Of a DNA stretch of 43,499 nucleotides, positions 35,312 through 43,499 are shown piece after piece (position 1 is the stretch's first letter; every line of letters starts with the position of its first letter). The position numbers and the translations under genes were made by a program. A model generated the notes under the pieces. That model saw nothing but the letters and a program-made list of their open reading frames with translations. It was not told the DNA's origin and made no database searches. The stretch is taken from positions 1-43,499 of the forward strand of contig JACPCD010000008.1 of assembly GCA_016179955.1 (NCBI GenBank), written 5' to 3'. Source of the stretch: Candidatus Woesearchaeota archaeon (GTDB taxonomy: Archaea > Nanobdellota > Nanobdellia > Woesearchaeales > GW2011-AR9).

Positions 35312-37267
35312 ATGAGATATGCCCCCATAATCCTCTTTTTTTTCCTGGTCATGCCCAGCGTGATGGCGACCGAGAACATCTATTCGTACGACCGCCTGCA
35401 GCTCCAGTTAAACATCAACGGCGAATTCGCGTTAGTGCCCCAGGGAACCGATCCCCGGCTGCAGCACGTGACCGCGCGCCTCTTGCTGTATCCCCAGGAT
35501 GATTTCCGGCAGCAGATAACCGAAATGAACACTCTCGGGCAGATAAAAAATAACAGTATTGAATTTCTCTGGGATGACCGCAAACTGGGAAAAAAATCTT
35601 TTTCCTATTCTGCCATCATCCAAACCAATGATGCCCGTACCGCGGTCCGGGAAAAAGTGCCCTTCCCATTGCCCTCCATCCGAGGATACGAGGAATATCT
35701 CCAGCCGACGGTAACCATAGACTCCGACAACCCCACAGTGAGAGCCAAGGCAGCAGAACTCGCCGAAGGCGAAGATGACTTGTTTAAAGTTACCTTCAAG
35801 CTCGCTAATTGGGTCAGCGAGAATGTGGAGTATGATTTAACGACGTTAACCGCCGAAACATCGCAGAAAGCCAGCTGGGTGCTGGAACATAGGGAAGGCG
35901 TCTGTGACGAGATGACGTCGTTGTTTGTGGCCATGGCCCGCTCACTCGGTATTCCGGCCCGCTTCGTGTCCGGGATTAGTTATACCAATTCAAAATTATT
36001 TTCCTATCCCTGGCAGCCCCATGGCTGGGCGGAAGTGTATTTTCCCGGCACCGGCTGGGTCAGCTTTGACATTGCCTTTGGCGAATATGGGTATGTAGAC
36101 GTAACCCACATTAAATTACGGGACAGCTTTGATCCCCAAGAGCCGGGCACTAAATACGAATGGCTTGCCAATGATGTTAACTTGCTCGCCAAGAACTTAA
36201 ATCTCACCGTAAACGTCATGGGCCGGGGAAACTCGCAGCCGGAGCAGATTGAACTGGAACAAGAAATACTGGCTCCCCTGATGGACTTTGGCAGCTATAA
36301 TCGTGTCAAAGGGATCGTCAAGAATTCCGCGTCATTTTATGCGGCAACGACTTTACAGCTGGCGGTTCCGCCGGAAATATCCATTATCGGGCAGAATCAG
36401 CGGACAATCCTGATGACGCCCAAGCAGGTGAAGGAAACGTACTGGGTATTGAAAATTCCTGTTAATTTGGAGCAGGATTATGCCTATACCTTTCCCACCA
36501 TTATTTATTCTGAGAAGAATCATTCGGCGACGGATTCATTCACTGCCCAGCGCGGCGAAACAAGCTATTCGCTGGAGGAGATACAGCGAGTGACAGCAGA
36601 TCAGGATGATAAGACCTATTCCCGCAAGATTTCATTGCAGTGTACTACGCCCACGGACGTAAAAGTAAATACCGTGCAGAAATTGGAGTGCACGCTCAAG
36701 AATAACGGCAACACTAATCTTAAAGATATTAATTTCTGCCTGGGAAAGGTATGTGAAATGGTTGATCTGTCCATCAACCAGCAAAAAACAAGCTCGATCA
36801 CCTTGCCCAGCGATGATGCCGGAAGGAAAAGGATCATTGTGAGCGCAGAAAACGAGTTTATCGAGAGAAAAAATGTGGTGGAATATCAGGTATTAGATCC
36901 GCCGGCAATTAAGGCAGTGGTGGAATACCCGCCGAAAGTTAATTATGGGGAAACAATCCACCTTACGGTAGAAGTGCAAAAGAAGTCGTTTAGCATTCCC
37001 CGCAATGTGACCCTGATTATACGTGGAATGGGTACGGAGAGCATCTGGCAGGTCGAGGAGCTGCTGGGGAATGAGAGTGCAGGCTTTAACTTGGAGATGC
37101 CCCGGCTGGGCAAACTCAATGAACTAATCATAAAAACGAGCTGGCACGATGCAGAAGGGAGAGAATATTCTGAACCGCAGACCGTGGAAATTGCCGGAAA
37201 GGGAAAAACTCTCGGAGAAAAAATAAAGATGTTCTGGAATGGGATACTAAATGCTTTATCGGGGTAA
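35312..37267 (+). CDS. Secreted transglutaminase-like domain protein
   Basis: Signal peptide; REGVCDEMTSLFVAMARSLGIPARFVSGISY...PHGWAEVYFPGTGWVSFD; C-terminal Ig-like region. Confidence 0.85.
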   Translation: MRYAPIILFFFLVMPSVMATENIYSYDRLQLQLNINGEFALVPQGTDPRLQHVTARLLLYPQDDFRQQITEMNTLGQIKNNSIEFLWDDRKLGKKSFSYSAIIQTNDARTAVREKVPFPLPSIRGYEEYLQPTVTIDSDNPTVRAKAAELAEGEDDLFKVTFKLANWVSENVEYDLTTLTAETSQKASWVLEHREGVCDEMTSLFVAMARSLGIPARFVSGISYTNSKLFSYPWQPHGWAEVYFPGTGWVSFDIAFGEYGYVDVTHIKLRDSFDPQEPGTKYEWLANDVNLLAKNLNLTVNVMGRGNSQPEQIELEQEILAPLMDFGSYNRVKGIVKNSASFYAATTLQLAVPPEISIIGQNQRTILMTPKQVKETYWVLKIPVNLEQDYAYTFPTIIYSEKNHSATDSFTAQRGETSYSLEEIQRVTADQDDKTYSRKISLQCTTPTDVKVNTVQKLECTLKNNGNTNLKDINFCLGKVCEMVDLSINQQKTSSITLPSDDAGRKRIIVSAENEFIERKNVVEYQVLDPPAIKAVVEYPPKVNYGETIHLTVEVQKKSFSIPRNVTLIIRGMGTESIWQVEELLGNESAGFNLEMPRLGKLNELIIKTSWHDAEGREYSEPQTVEIAGKGKTLGEKIKMFWNGILNALSG

Positions 37268-38547
37268 TGAATACAGAACGTACCACCATTTCCCTCACAA
37301 GTTTTAAAAAGGAGCTTTATTTAACAGAGCTTATGGCCAAAGAAGAATCGACGAAAGAAGACTTTACCTATTCTCAAACCATCGACCCCGGCCCGGAAAT
37401 GGACGCTAAAGCCTTAACGCAGGCCGTCAACGAATTGGAAGACGAAAATCGGGCCATCCGCAGCACCTTAACCCGGCTGGAAGAAGAGAGCGGCATGCTC
37501 CGAGAACTGTTCAACAATGCCAATAAAGAACTAAGCAATATCAAAAAACCCGCCTTGCTCGTTGCAGATGTTGTCAACGTCCAGGGAGATAAAGCCATCA
37601 TCAAACTCCCTAACGGCAACAAGTTCTACTGCTACATTGCCAATGACGTAAAAGATCTGCACAGCGGCGACAGTGCCTTGGTTGACCAAAAATCACTGAA
37701 TATCGTCAGCAAGGCAAGCCTCAGCGATAGCCTGGAAGTTGAAAAATTCGTGATTATGCAAAAGCCTGCTGAAAACTGGAAGCATATCGGGGGCTTGAAA
37801 GACGAGATTCGGGAAATAAAAGAGATTATCGAACTGCCCTTACTAAAACCCCAGTTATTTGAAAAAGTGGGCATCACCCCGCCGAAAGGGTTATTATTAT
37901 TCGGACCTCCCGGCACGGGAAAAACGCTCTTAGCCAAAGCGGTTGCCAACAGCACCAACGCCACTTTTATTGAAGTCGTCGGTTCGGAATTGGTGCAGAA
38001 ATTCATCGGCGAAGGAGCCAAGTTGGTAAAAGATATCTTTGCCCTGGCCCGGAAACGAGCTCCTGCTATTGTCTTTATCGACGAAATTGATGCCTTAGCC
38101 GCGACGCGCATGGACACCGGAACCTCGGGAGAGCGGGAAGTCAACCGCACCTTTATGCAGCTCCTTGCCGAATTAGATGGATTTGAGCATCTGGGCAATG
38201 TGAAGGTTATTGGCGCTACAAACCGTATTGATATATTGGATCAAGCCATCATCCGTCCCGGCCGGCTGGACCGCCTGATTGAGGTAGGCTTGCCTGACGT
38301 GGAAGGCCGGCTGGAGATTATGAGAGTGCATACACAAAACATGAACCTGCAGAAAGTGCAGATGAAAGATCTGGTTCAATCCATGGAAAATTTCAGTGGC
38401 GCAGAAATCCGGGCAGCCTGCACTGAAGCCGGGTACTTTGCCATCCGTCAGGAGCGGGAATTTGTAACCAATGATGATTTCCTGCAGGCTATTGAGAAAG
38501 TGCGGATGGAAGACGAAGACAGCGAAGACGGAAAATTCTTTGGGTGA
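37267..38547 (+). CDS. pan: Proteasome-activating nucleotidase (PAN)
   Basis: Coiled coil + OB + AAA+: GGLKDEIREIKEIIELPLLKPQLFEKVGITPPKGLLLFGPPGTGKTLLAKAVAN...IVFIDEIDALA...RPGRLDR. Confidence 0.92.
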   Translation: MNTERTTISLTSFKKELYLTELMAKEESTKEDFTYSQTIDPGPEMDAKALTQAVNELEDENRAIRSTLTRLEEESGMLRELFNNANKELSNIKKPALLVADVVNVQGDKAIIKLPNGNKFYCYIANDVKDLHSGDSALVDQKSLNIVSKASLSDSLEVEKFVIMQKPAENWKHIGGLKDEIREIKEIIELPLLKPQLFEKVGITPPKGLLLFGPPGTGKTLLAKAVANSTNATFIEVVGSELVQKFIGEGAKLVKDIFALARKRAPAIVFIDEIDALAATRMDTGTSGEREVNRTFMQLLAELDGFEHLGNVKVIGATNRIDILDQAIIRPGRLDRLIEVGLPDVEGRLEIMRVHTQNMNLQKVQMKDLVQSMENFSGAEIRAACTEAGYFAIRQEREFVTNDDFLQAIEKVRMEDEDSEDGKFFG

Positions 38548-38573
38548 GTAAAAGTTTCAATCCTGCATTATAA

Positions 38574-38657
38574 CGGAGGACATAAATAATTATGCAAATA
38601 CATTAGGTCCTCCGAATATGGTAAGTGACTATTTGTATAAATATTTAGGTCACTTAC
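38574..38657. promoter_or_regulatory. Two consecutive inverted repeats around TATA-like sequence
   Basis: CGGAGGAC...GTCCTCCG (38574/38607) and GTAAGTGAC...GTCACTTAC (38621/38649); TATAAATA inside the second. Confidence 0.6.
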
Positions 38658-38687
38658 TATGGTTCAATTAAGGCGTGGCGGTGAAGT

Positions 38688-39458
38688 TCACGGGGTTTTT
38701 TCTTCTATCACTGCTAATACTTTTGCAAATTCCGGAACAGTCTGGCTATACCTTTTTAATTCAGATGTCCAAGATGCTCTCTTTTCTTTTACTTTCTCTA
38801 AAAATATTTTCCGGTCAAATTTTTCCTGATAATAGCCTAATTTTCTATTGACAAATTGCAAATTAAATTTAATTCCCTTCGCAAGCAAAAAGTGCAGGTC
38901 AAAAACGTCTCGGGGCTTATTTCTGCTTATGATTGCTCTGATTTTTTCTGCAAATATCTCTTCTTCTGCCATGACCAGTAAGGTATAAGGTTGAAGATCT
39001 GAATAAATTGGATTAACTTCTTTAAACGATGGCTCCTGGAGCAGGGATTCTCTTTGGCTGATCTCAATGCGCAGCCGAGCCTGACTTGCAGGACTTTCAG
39101 CATGAAGTGGGCCATTAATCTTAAAAATAAATGTTTTTCCAATTGTTTTAATTTCTTCAATCTCGGTGGGGTAGCCAAAATCACTTATTTCTTTACTTAT
39201 TCTTTCCATTATTTCTCTTAATTCGTCCGTTCCTTTCTGAGTAAAATCCAAATCAATGCTAAAGCGGTGCAGCCCGTATATTTTTTGAAGAGCCGTGCCA
39301 CCTTTAAAAATAAGATTAATAGAAGATTTTTTGGAAAGGAGCAATAAAAATAAATGTTGCAGATAATCGATTTCTACCTGTCCTAAATTAAACCCCATTA
39401 AGACGCAATATTTCTGTAGTTCGGTTCTTAACAGCATATTTTCACCCCAATTTTTCAT
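38688..39458 (-). CDS. abiEii: AbiEii-type nucleotidyltransferase toxin
   Basis: INLIFKGGTALQKIYGLHRFSIDLDFTQKG...EEIFAEKIRAIISRNKPRDVFDLHFLL. Confidence 0.85.
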   Translation of the reverse strand: MKNWGENMLLRTELQKYCVLMGFNLGQVEIDYLQHLFLLLLSKKSSINLIFKGGTALQKIYGLHRFSIDLDFTQKGTDELREIMERISKEISDFGYPTEIEEIKTIGKTFIFKINGPLHAESPASQARLRIEISQRESLLQEPSFKEVNPIYSDLQPYTLLVMAEEEIFAEKIRAIISRNKPRDVFDLHFLLAKGIKFNLQFVNRKLGYYQEKFDRKIFLEKVKEKRASWTSELKRYSQTVPEFAKVLAVIEEKTP

Positions 39459-40155
39459 TTATATTTAATTTCCATTTAGCGGAATTATCTTTTGAGCGTT
39501 TTAGCAAGGGATTTAATAAATCATAGCGAGCATTTAATTTGCTTTTAACTTTAGGATAAATATCCCTATCCTGCTTTTCGAGCAAATAGCCTAAGCGCTT
39601 TAAAATAACAATAGAATCCATTTGCAGGGCAAATTCAATTAATTTTAAAATATCTATCTCTTGGTCATGAAGTGCCTCAAAAGTTTCGCTAATTGGGCAT
39701 TGCTCCGGAAGATACAATGAATCAACGATGGCTTTCTCTTTGGTGGCGATAAAAAGACATTTCTCCCGGAATTTTTGCTTGGAATAGCCAAAAATTTTCT
39801 TGGGGGGAAATTTGATGAATTTTATTTTCATGTCCTGAAATGAAAGTGGTTTTCTGGATTTAAGAGTAACTACCTGAACTATTACTGGTATTTGCGTCGT
39901 TAAGCCATAAAAGTAGTAAGCACTGATAAAGGAAATGTAAGCCGGAAAAACCAGATTGGAGCCTACTTCTAAAGGGTCTTGGGAAAGAGTATATTTGTTT
40001 TTTTCTATTGCAGTAATATAGCCCCGTGATTTCAAACGATGAAGATAGGTGCGGGTGTAATTTACAGGCTTATGTATCAAGCGGGAAACATCTTCAACGG
40101 TGAAGAGAGTTTTTTGCAGGTTCTGTACTGTTTTAATAAAGTTAATGGCTTTCAT
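39442..40155 (-). CDS. abiEi: AbiEi-type antitoxin/regulator
   Basis: N-terminal wHTH (VEDVSRLIHKPVNYTRTYLHRLKSRGYI), ...CLFIATKEKAIVDSLYLPEQ; overlaps abiEii. Confidence 0.8.
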   Translation of the reverse strand: MKAINFIKTVQNLQKTLFTVEDVSRLIHKPVNYTRTYLHRLKSRGYITAIEKNKYTLSQDPLEVGSNLVFPAYISFISAYYFYGLTTQIPVIVQVVTLKSRKPLSFQDMKIKFIKFPPKKIFGYSKQKFREKCLFIATKEKAIVDSLYLPEQCPISETFEALHDQEIDILKLIEFALQMDSIVILKRLGYLLEKQDRDIYPKVKSKLNARYDLLNPLLKRSKDNSAKWKLNINEKLG

Positions 40156-40307
40156 ATCGTGATGATAATGGTGGCATTTATAAACTTTTTGATTATTTTA
40201 GATTATCTTTATTGATAATTATAAACATACAAAAAGATTAAATTGAACTATTTAATAGGTTAAAATTAGCAAATTTAATAATTAGAATCAATTAAAAAGA
40301 ATAATAT

Positions 40308-41063
40308 TTACTTAGCAATATTCCATAAACTGTTAAAAAATGACGTGAAGGATTGAGCAATTTCTGGATTTACTATGGAAAGTACGGATGGTTCTTTTCC
40401 GTGGGTTAGAATGAGTACTCTGTCCCCCATCACATCAACAGCTGCCGGGGTAACTCCCGTTAGTACTTTTATTTTAGTGTGGGACATTTTTAGAAAGTGT
40501 TTGTAATACTCTGATTTTTTATCAGAAAAGATCATCCTGCACTTGATTTTTCGTTTAATTCTTTGAATATGCCATTTTTCCCAGATTACATCATAGGAAA
40601 TTCCTTTTGTAGTAATTATGCCCATGCCCAAAATTTCATTCTCTTGACCTACTGCGTCCAATGCTTCAAAAATGGCCGTTTGGAATCCTCGTATTCCTCT
40701 AAATAATCTGGTTTCTTGTTTGACTTTTGCTTTTTGTAAATCTATGAGGGCCGGCAGTTCTTTCTTTAATTCTTCTTTTTTTTGCTTTAAGTCTTCTTCA
40801 CGTTCATGCACATAATCCACAATGCGATTAGGAGAAGCTGCGCTGAAGTATTTGGTTTTATCTTTGAGAATGTAACTGGCAAGACCTTTCTTAATGAGCT
40901 TCTCCAAAATCTCGTAAATCTTACCGCTGGAAATTTGGGCTTCTTCAACGATTTTGCCGGTGGTGGTTTCACCGATTTTTAAGAGGGTGGTATATACAAC
41001 AATTTCTCCTCTGGTTAGCCCAATTTCTTCAAGTAGTTTTTCATTCATAATTTGCTTTAACAT
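40308..41063 (-). CDS. TrmB family transcriptional regulator
   Basis: LTRGEIVVYTTLLKIGETTTGKIVEEAQISSGKIYEILEKLIKKGLASYILKDKTKYFSAASPNRI. Confidence 0.88.
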   Translation of the reverse strand: MLKQIMNEKLLEEIGLTRGEIVVYTTLLKIGETTTGKIVEEAQISSGKIYEILEKLIKKGLASYILKDKTKYFSAASPNRIVDYVHEREEDLKQKKEELKKELPALIDLQKAKVKQETRLFRGIRGFQTAIFEALDAVGQENEILGMGIITTKGISYDVIWEKWHIQRIKRKIKCRMIFSDKKSEYYKHFLKMSHTKIKVLTGVTPAAVDVMGDRVLILTHGKEPSVLSIVNPEIAQSFTSFFNSLWNIAK

Positions 41064-41140
41064 GGCCTATTGTTTTTAAACTTTTCTAATTACACCTCAC
41101 TAGGTGGGAGATAAATATTATATACTGCAGGCCATACTTC

Positions 41141-41977
41141 TTGAAAGTGATTAAAATGGAATGGGAAGCAGTTGTTTATGGGCCTGTAAAATCCAGAAGA
41201 TTAGGACGGTCGTTAGGTATTAACCTGACCCCATTAGAGCTAAAAGTATGCAATTTTAGCTGTGGATATTGCAGAGTCGGTGTTCCTTCCAAGGGAAACG
41301 TTACCGCGCAAGAGTTTGAAGAGTATGGCTGGACTCCAGAACAAGTTAAAGACTGTATCACCATGGGCTTGCAAAGCCATAATAGAGAAAATACCTCCAT
41401 TGATTATATCACCATCGCTGGAAATGGAGAGCCAACTTTATACCCTTGGCTTGAAAATATTGTTAATCATTTATTGTTAGAAAGAAACAGAATTTTAGCA
41501 GGGAAACCAACTGCTATATTCACAAATGCTACAACAGTTAATCAAGAAAATATGAGAAATGCAATTTACAAAGTAGATAGAAGATTCTTCAAACTCGATG
41601 CAGGGGATGAGAAAACTTTCAGGAGAATTAATGTTCCCATTGGGGCAACTTATAAAGAAGTGGTTGAAAATCTTTTAACTTTAGATAATTATGAATTGTC
41701 AGTGGCTGTAACTAGCGGTGATGTCTCTAATTATGATTCTTTTTTCAATGCAGAGTTTACTCAAAATCTTAGAAAAATGAGATTTACAAGACTCTTTATT
41801 TATGATATTGATATTCCTAAAACAGTTTCTCCAAGATTCAACAAGAAAACTGAAAAAGAAAGATTAGATGAATTGGCAGAGCATCTTAGAAGAGAAACAA
41901 ACAAAGAAGTGATCGTTCTCTGGGAACCAACACCACGAGAGAGTAATATCCCCCTCTATCCTCAACAAATAAATTAA
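41141..41977 (+). CDS. Radical SAM protein
   Basis: CNFSCGYC cluster motif, ITIAGNGEPTLYPWLENIV. Confidence 0.88.
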   Translation: MKVIKMEWEAVVYGPVKSRRLGRSLGINLTPLELKVCNFSCGYCRVGVPSKGNVTAQEFEEYGWTPEQVKDCITMGLQSHNRENTSIDYITIAGNGEPTLYPWLENIVNHLLLERNRILAGKPTAIFTNATTVNQENMRNAIYKVDRRFFKLDAGDEKTFRRINVPIGATYKEVVENLLTLDNYELSVAVTSGDVSNYDSFFNAEFTQNLRKMRFTRLFIYDIDIPKTVSPRFNKKTEKERLDELAEHLRRETNKEVIVLWEPTPRESNIPLYPQQIN

Positions 41978-41978
41978 A

Positions 41979-43172
41979 ATGGCTGCACCACAAATTAAAG
42001 AACAAGAAGAACTGCTTGCATTAGCAAAGAATCTTTATGGTGAGGAACGAATACGGGCTTATCAACTTGCTGGCCGGGATGATTTAGCGAGAGAGCATGC
42101 TAATGAACTATTGATTGGAGAAGGATTCCATTATGGAAGAGGGCCGCAGGCATTTGACCCTTTTAAGCACGATAATTGGGAAGTCTTTGGAACAAAGAGA
42201 AAGTTCGATGAAAACAGTATTTCTTACGATAAAGAGGCAGTGAGAAGGGGAGTTAAAAATACCTATTGCTCTACTCTATGTCCCCCCTATCAAGAAAAGA
42301 TAGAGGCCATTGATACTATTCTTCGCGAGTACGAGCTTGCTGAAAAAGAGAGGATTGACTTTTTTACCAAAATGCGGGAACGCACGAAACGCGACAGTTG
42401 GTTGGATGAAACCGGGGATTTTGTTTTCGGTCTGAAGGAAACAGAATATTCTGCGTTGGCTGCCCATACAGGGATCCCTCGTGGGGAAGTCGTTAGCCAT
42501 TACTTAAACAATATCTTTGGACTAAACAGACAAGAAAGGGATTGGGGAGAGAGAAGTCCTATTGACAATGCTCTCGGGCACTTGCTTTACATTGATGATT
42601 TGGAGACAAAACTACAGAGATTCATGGAGAAAGAGAATATCACTGCTCAAGAAATAGTCACTCGTGCGATGAGGATGGTGAATGAACTTAAACCCAATGA
42701 ATACACTACCCATAGGCCATACATGATAGTCAATTCACTGAGCAGAATTATTGGAATTGAATTTCCTAAAGATATTGTCATTAAAGTCTTGGAAGATTAT
42801 CTTGCAGATGAAAGGAATGTTTTAAATGAAATTTCTGAAGGGCGGCCGGTTATGATCTGCTTTACGGATATTCAGGATGATCCTCGCATTACTTATTTGC
42901 GAAGGAAGTCTATTTTGAAAGAGATAGAGCTGGGATATAGGTGCGTGATAAAGAGAGTAGAATATGCAGTCCGATATCTAGGACTAAGTCCTGCAAAAGG
43001 GAAGTTAAAGTCTGCATTAAATAGGTGGGTTGAGAGATATAGAAGCGAAACCTATCCCTCGGGATTGGAAGAATTGATAGGTGTTGGTAGGAGATATGAG
43101 TTGCTTTCTGAAGATGAGATTAGTTCTTTTGAAAGAAAACTGGAAATTGTAAAGAAGATTAAAAACAAATAA
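41979..43172 (+). CDS. Hypothetical protein
   Basis: 397-aa ORF starting 2 nt after the radical SAM gene. Confidence 0.65.
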   Translation: MAAPQIKEQEELLALAKNLYGEERIRAYQLAGRDDLAREHANELLIGEGFHYGRGPQAFDPFKHDNWEVFGTKRKFDENSISYDKEAVRRGVKNTYCSTLCPPYQEKIEAIDTILREYELAEKERIDFFTKMRERTKRDSWLDETGDFVFGLKETEYSALAAHTGIPRGEVVSHYLNNIFGLNRQERDWGERSPIDNALGHLLYIDDLETKLQRFMEKENITAQEIVTRAMRMVNELKPNEYTTHRPYMIVNSLSRIIGIEFPKDIVIKVLEDYLADERNVLNEISEGRPVMICFTDIQDDPRITYLRRKSILKEIELGYRCVIKRVEYAVRYLGLSPAKGKLKSALNRWVERYRSETYPSGLEELIGVGRRYELLSEDEISSFERKLEIVKKIKNK

Positions 43173-43262
43173 AAGAGAACAACCCCAAAGTAAACAATAG
43201 GTGATTATTAAACCGTACCTCCAATTGGACTTTTAAGCTGAATTCTAAGAGATGAGGGGAGA

Positions 43263-43331
43263 TCAGTGTGCGCTAGGAAGTTACTACCGCTCATCATCCT
43301 GGCGTCAGTGGGTGTTCACTACCGTCATCGC
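43263..43331 (-). ncRNA. Candidate C/D-box sRNA
   Basis: Minus strand: GCGATGA (C-like), CTGA (D'), ATGATGA (C'), CTGA (D); two internally related halves; upstream GGAAGAG-AAAA-CTCTTCC hairpin and TTTATAAG TATA-like box. Confidence 0.4.
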
Positions 43332-43499
43332 GCAATCCACTCCCGGAAGAGTTTTCTCTTCCCGCATTGAATATGAATGCAACTTATAAAATTAATGGGT
43401 AAAGTTTATAAAAGAGCCGGTCTTTTTCAGCAAAAACAAACACCGACCGTAAACTTAAAGCAAAGAGTGAGTCTCTTTCTTGGAGTTGTGTATGGTGGA

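Noticed and set aside
37632-38198. 188-aa minus-strand ORF within pan
   Set aside because: Shadow ORF antisense to the AAA+ domain.
43255-43360. SRP RNA or RNase P RNA at the right edge
   Set aside because: No recognisable conserved core of either RNA (e.g. no GAGGAAAGUCC-like or SRP helix-8 motif).

Overview
This 43.5 kb window looks like an archaeal chromosome, probably a DPANN-type lineage (inference). Supporting genes are LonB, PAN, S8e, ScpA, TrmB, an S-layer protein, Dph2 and intron-bearing tRNAs. No rRNA or CRISPR array was seen. The strongest observations are as follows. (1) The LonB gene is interrupted inside an intein that is itself split into two ORFs. ORF 1 carries the N-extein, IntN and a LAGLIDADG-like endonuclease region. 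ORF 2 carries a 39-aa IntC plus the C-extein. They overlap by ATGA at the canonical split-intein position, and the intein has an unusual Thr at position 1 and Lys at the penultimate position. (2) Two tRNA genes, Val-GAC and Glu-UUC, each appear to carry three introns (D-loop, 37/38 and T-loop 59/60) with hand-derivable bulge-helix-bulge (BHB) motifs. The T-loop intron of tRNA-Val(GAC) is about 90% identical to an intergenic repeat 1 kb away. (3) The diphthamide synthase gene dph2 is split in two, with a uracil-DNA-glycosylase-like gene and a HicBA module (hicA frameshifted) between the parts. Other observations include an IS200-like element that splits a gene, a RimB/RimK pair, an AbiE toxin-antitoxin locus, a methyltransferase-kinase fusion, a truncated Hel308-like helicase, a candidate C/D-box sRNA and several inverted-repeat clusters. 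All calls come from reading sequence and the supplied ORFs; no database search or folding program was run.
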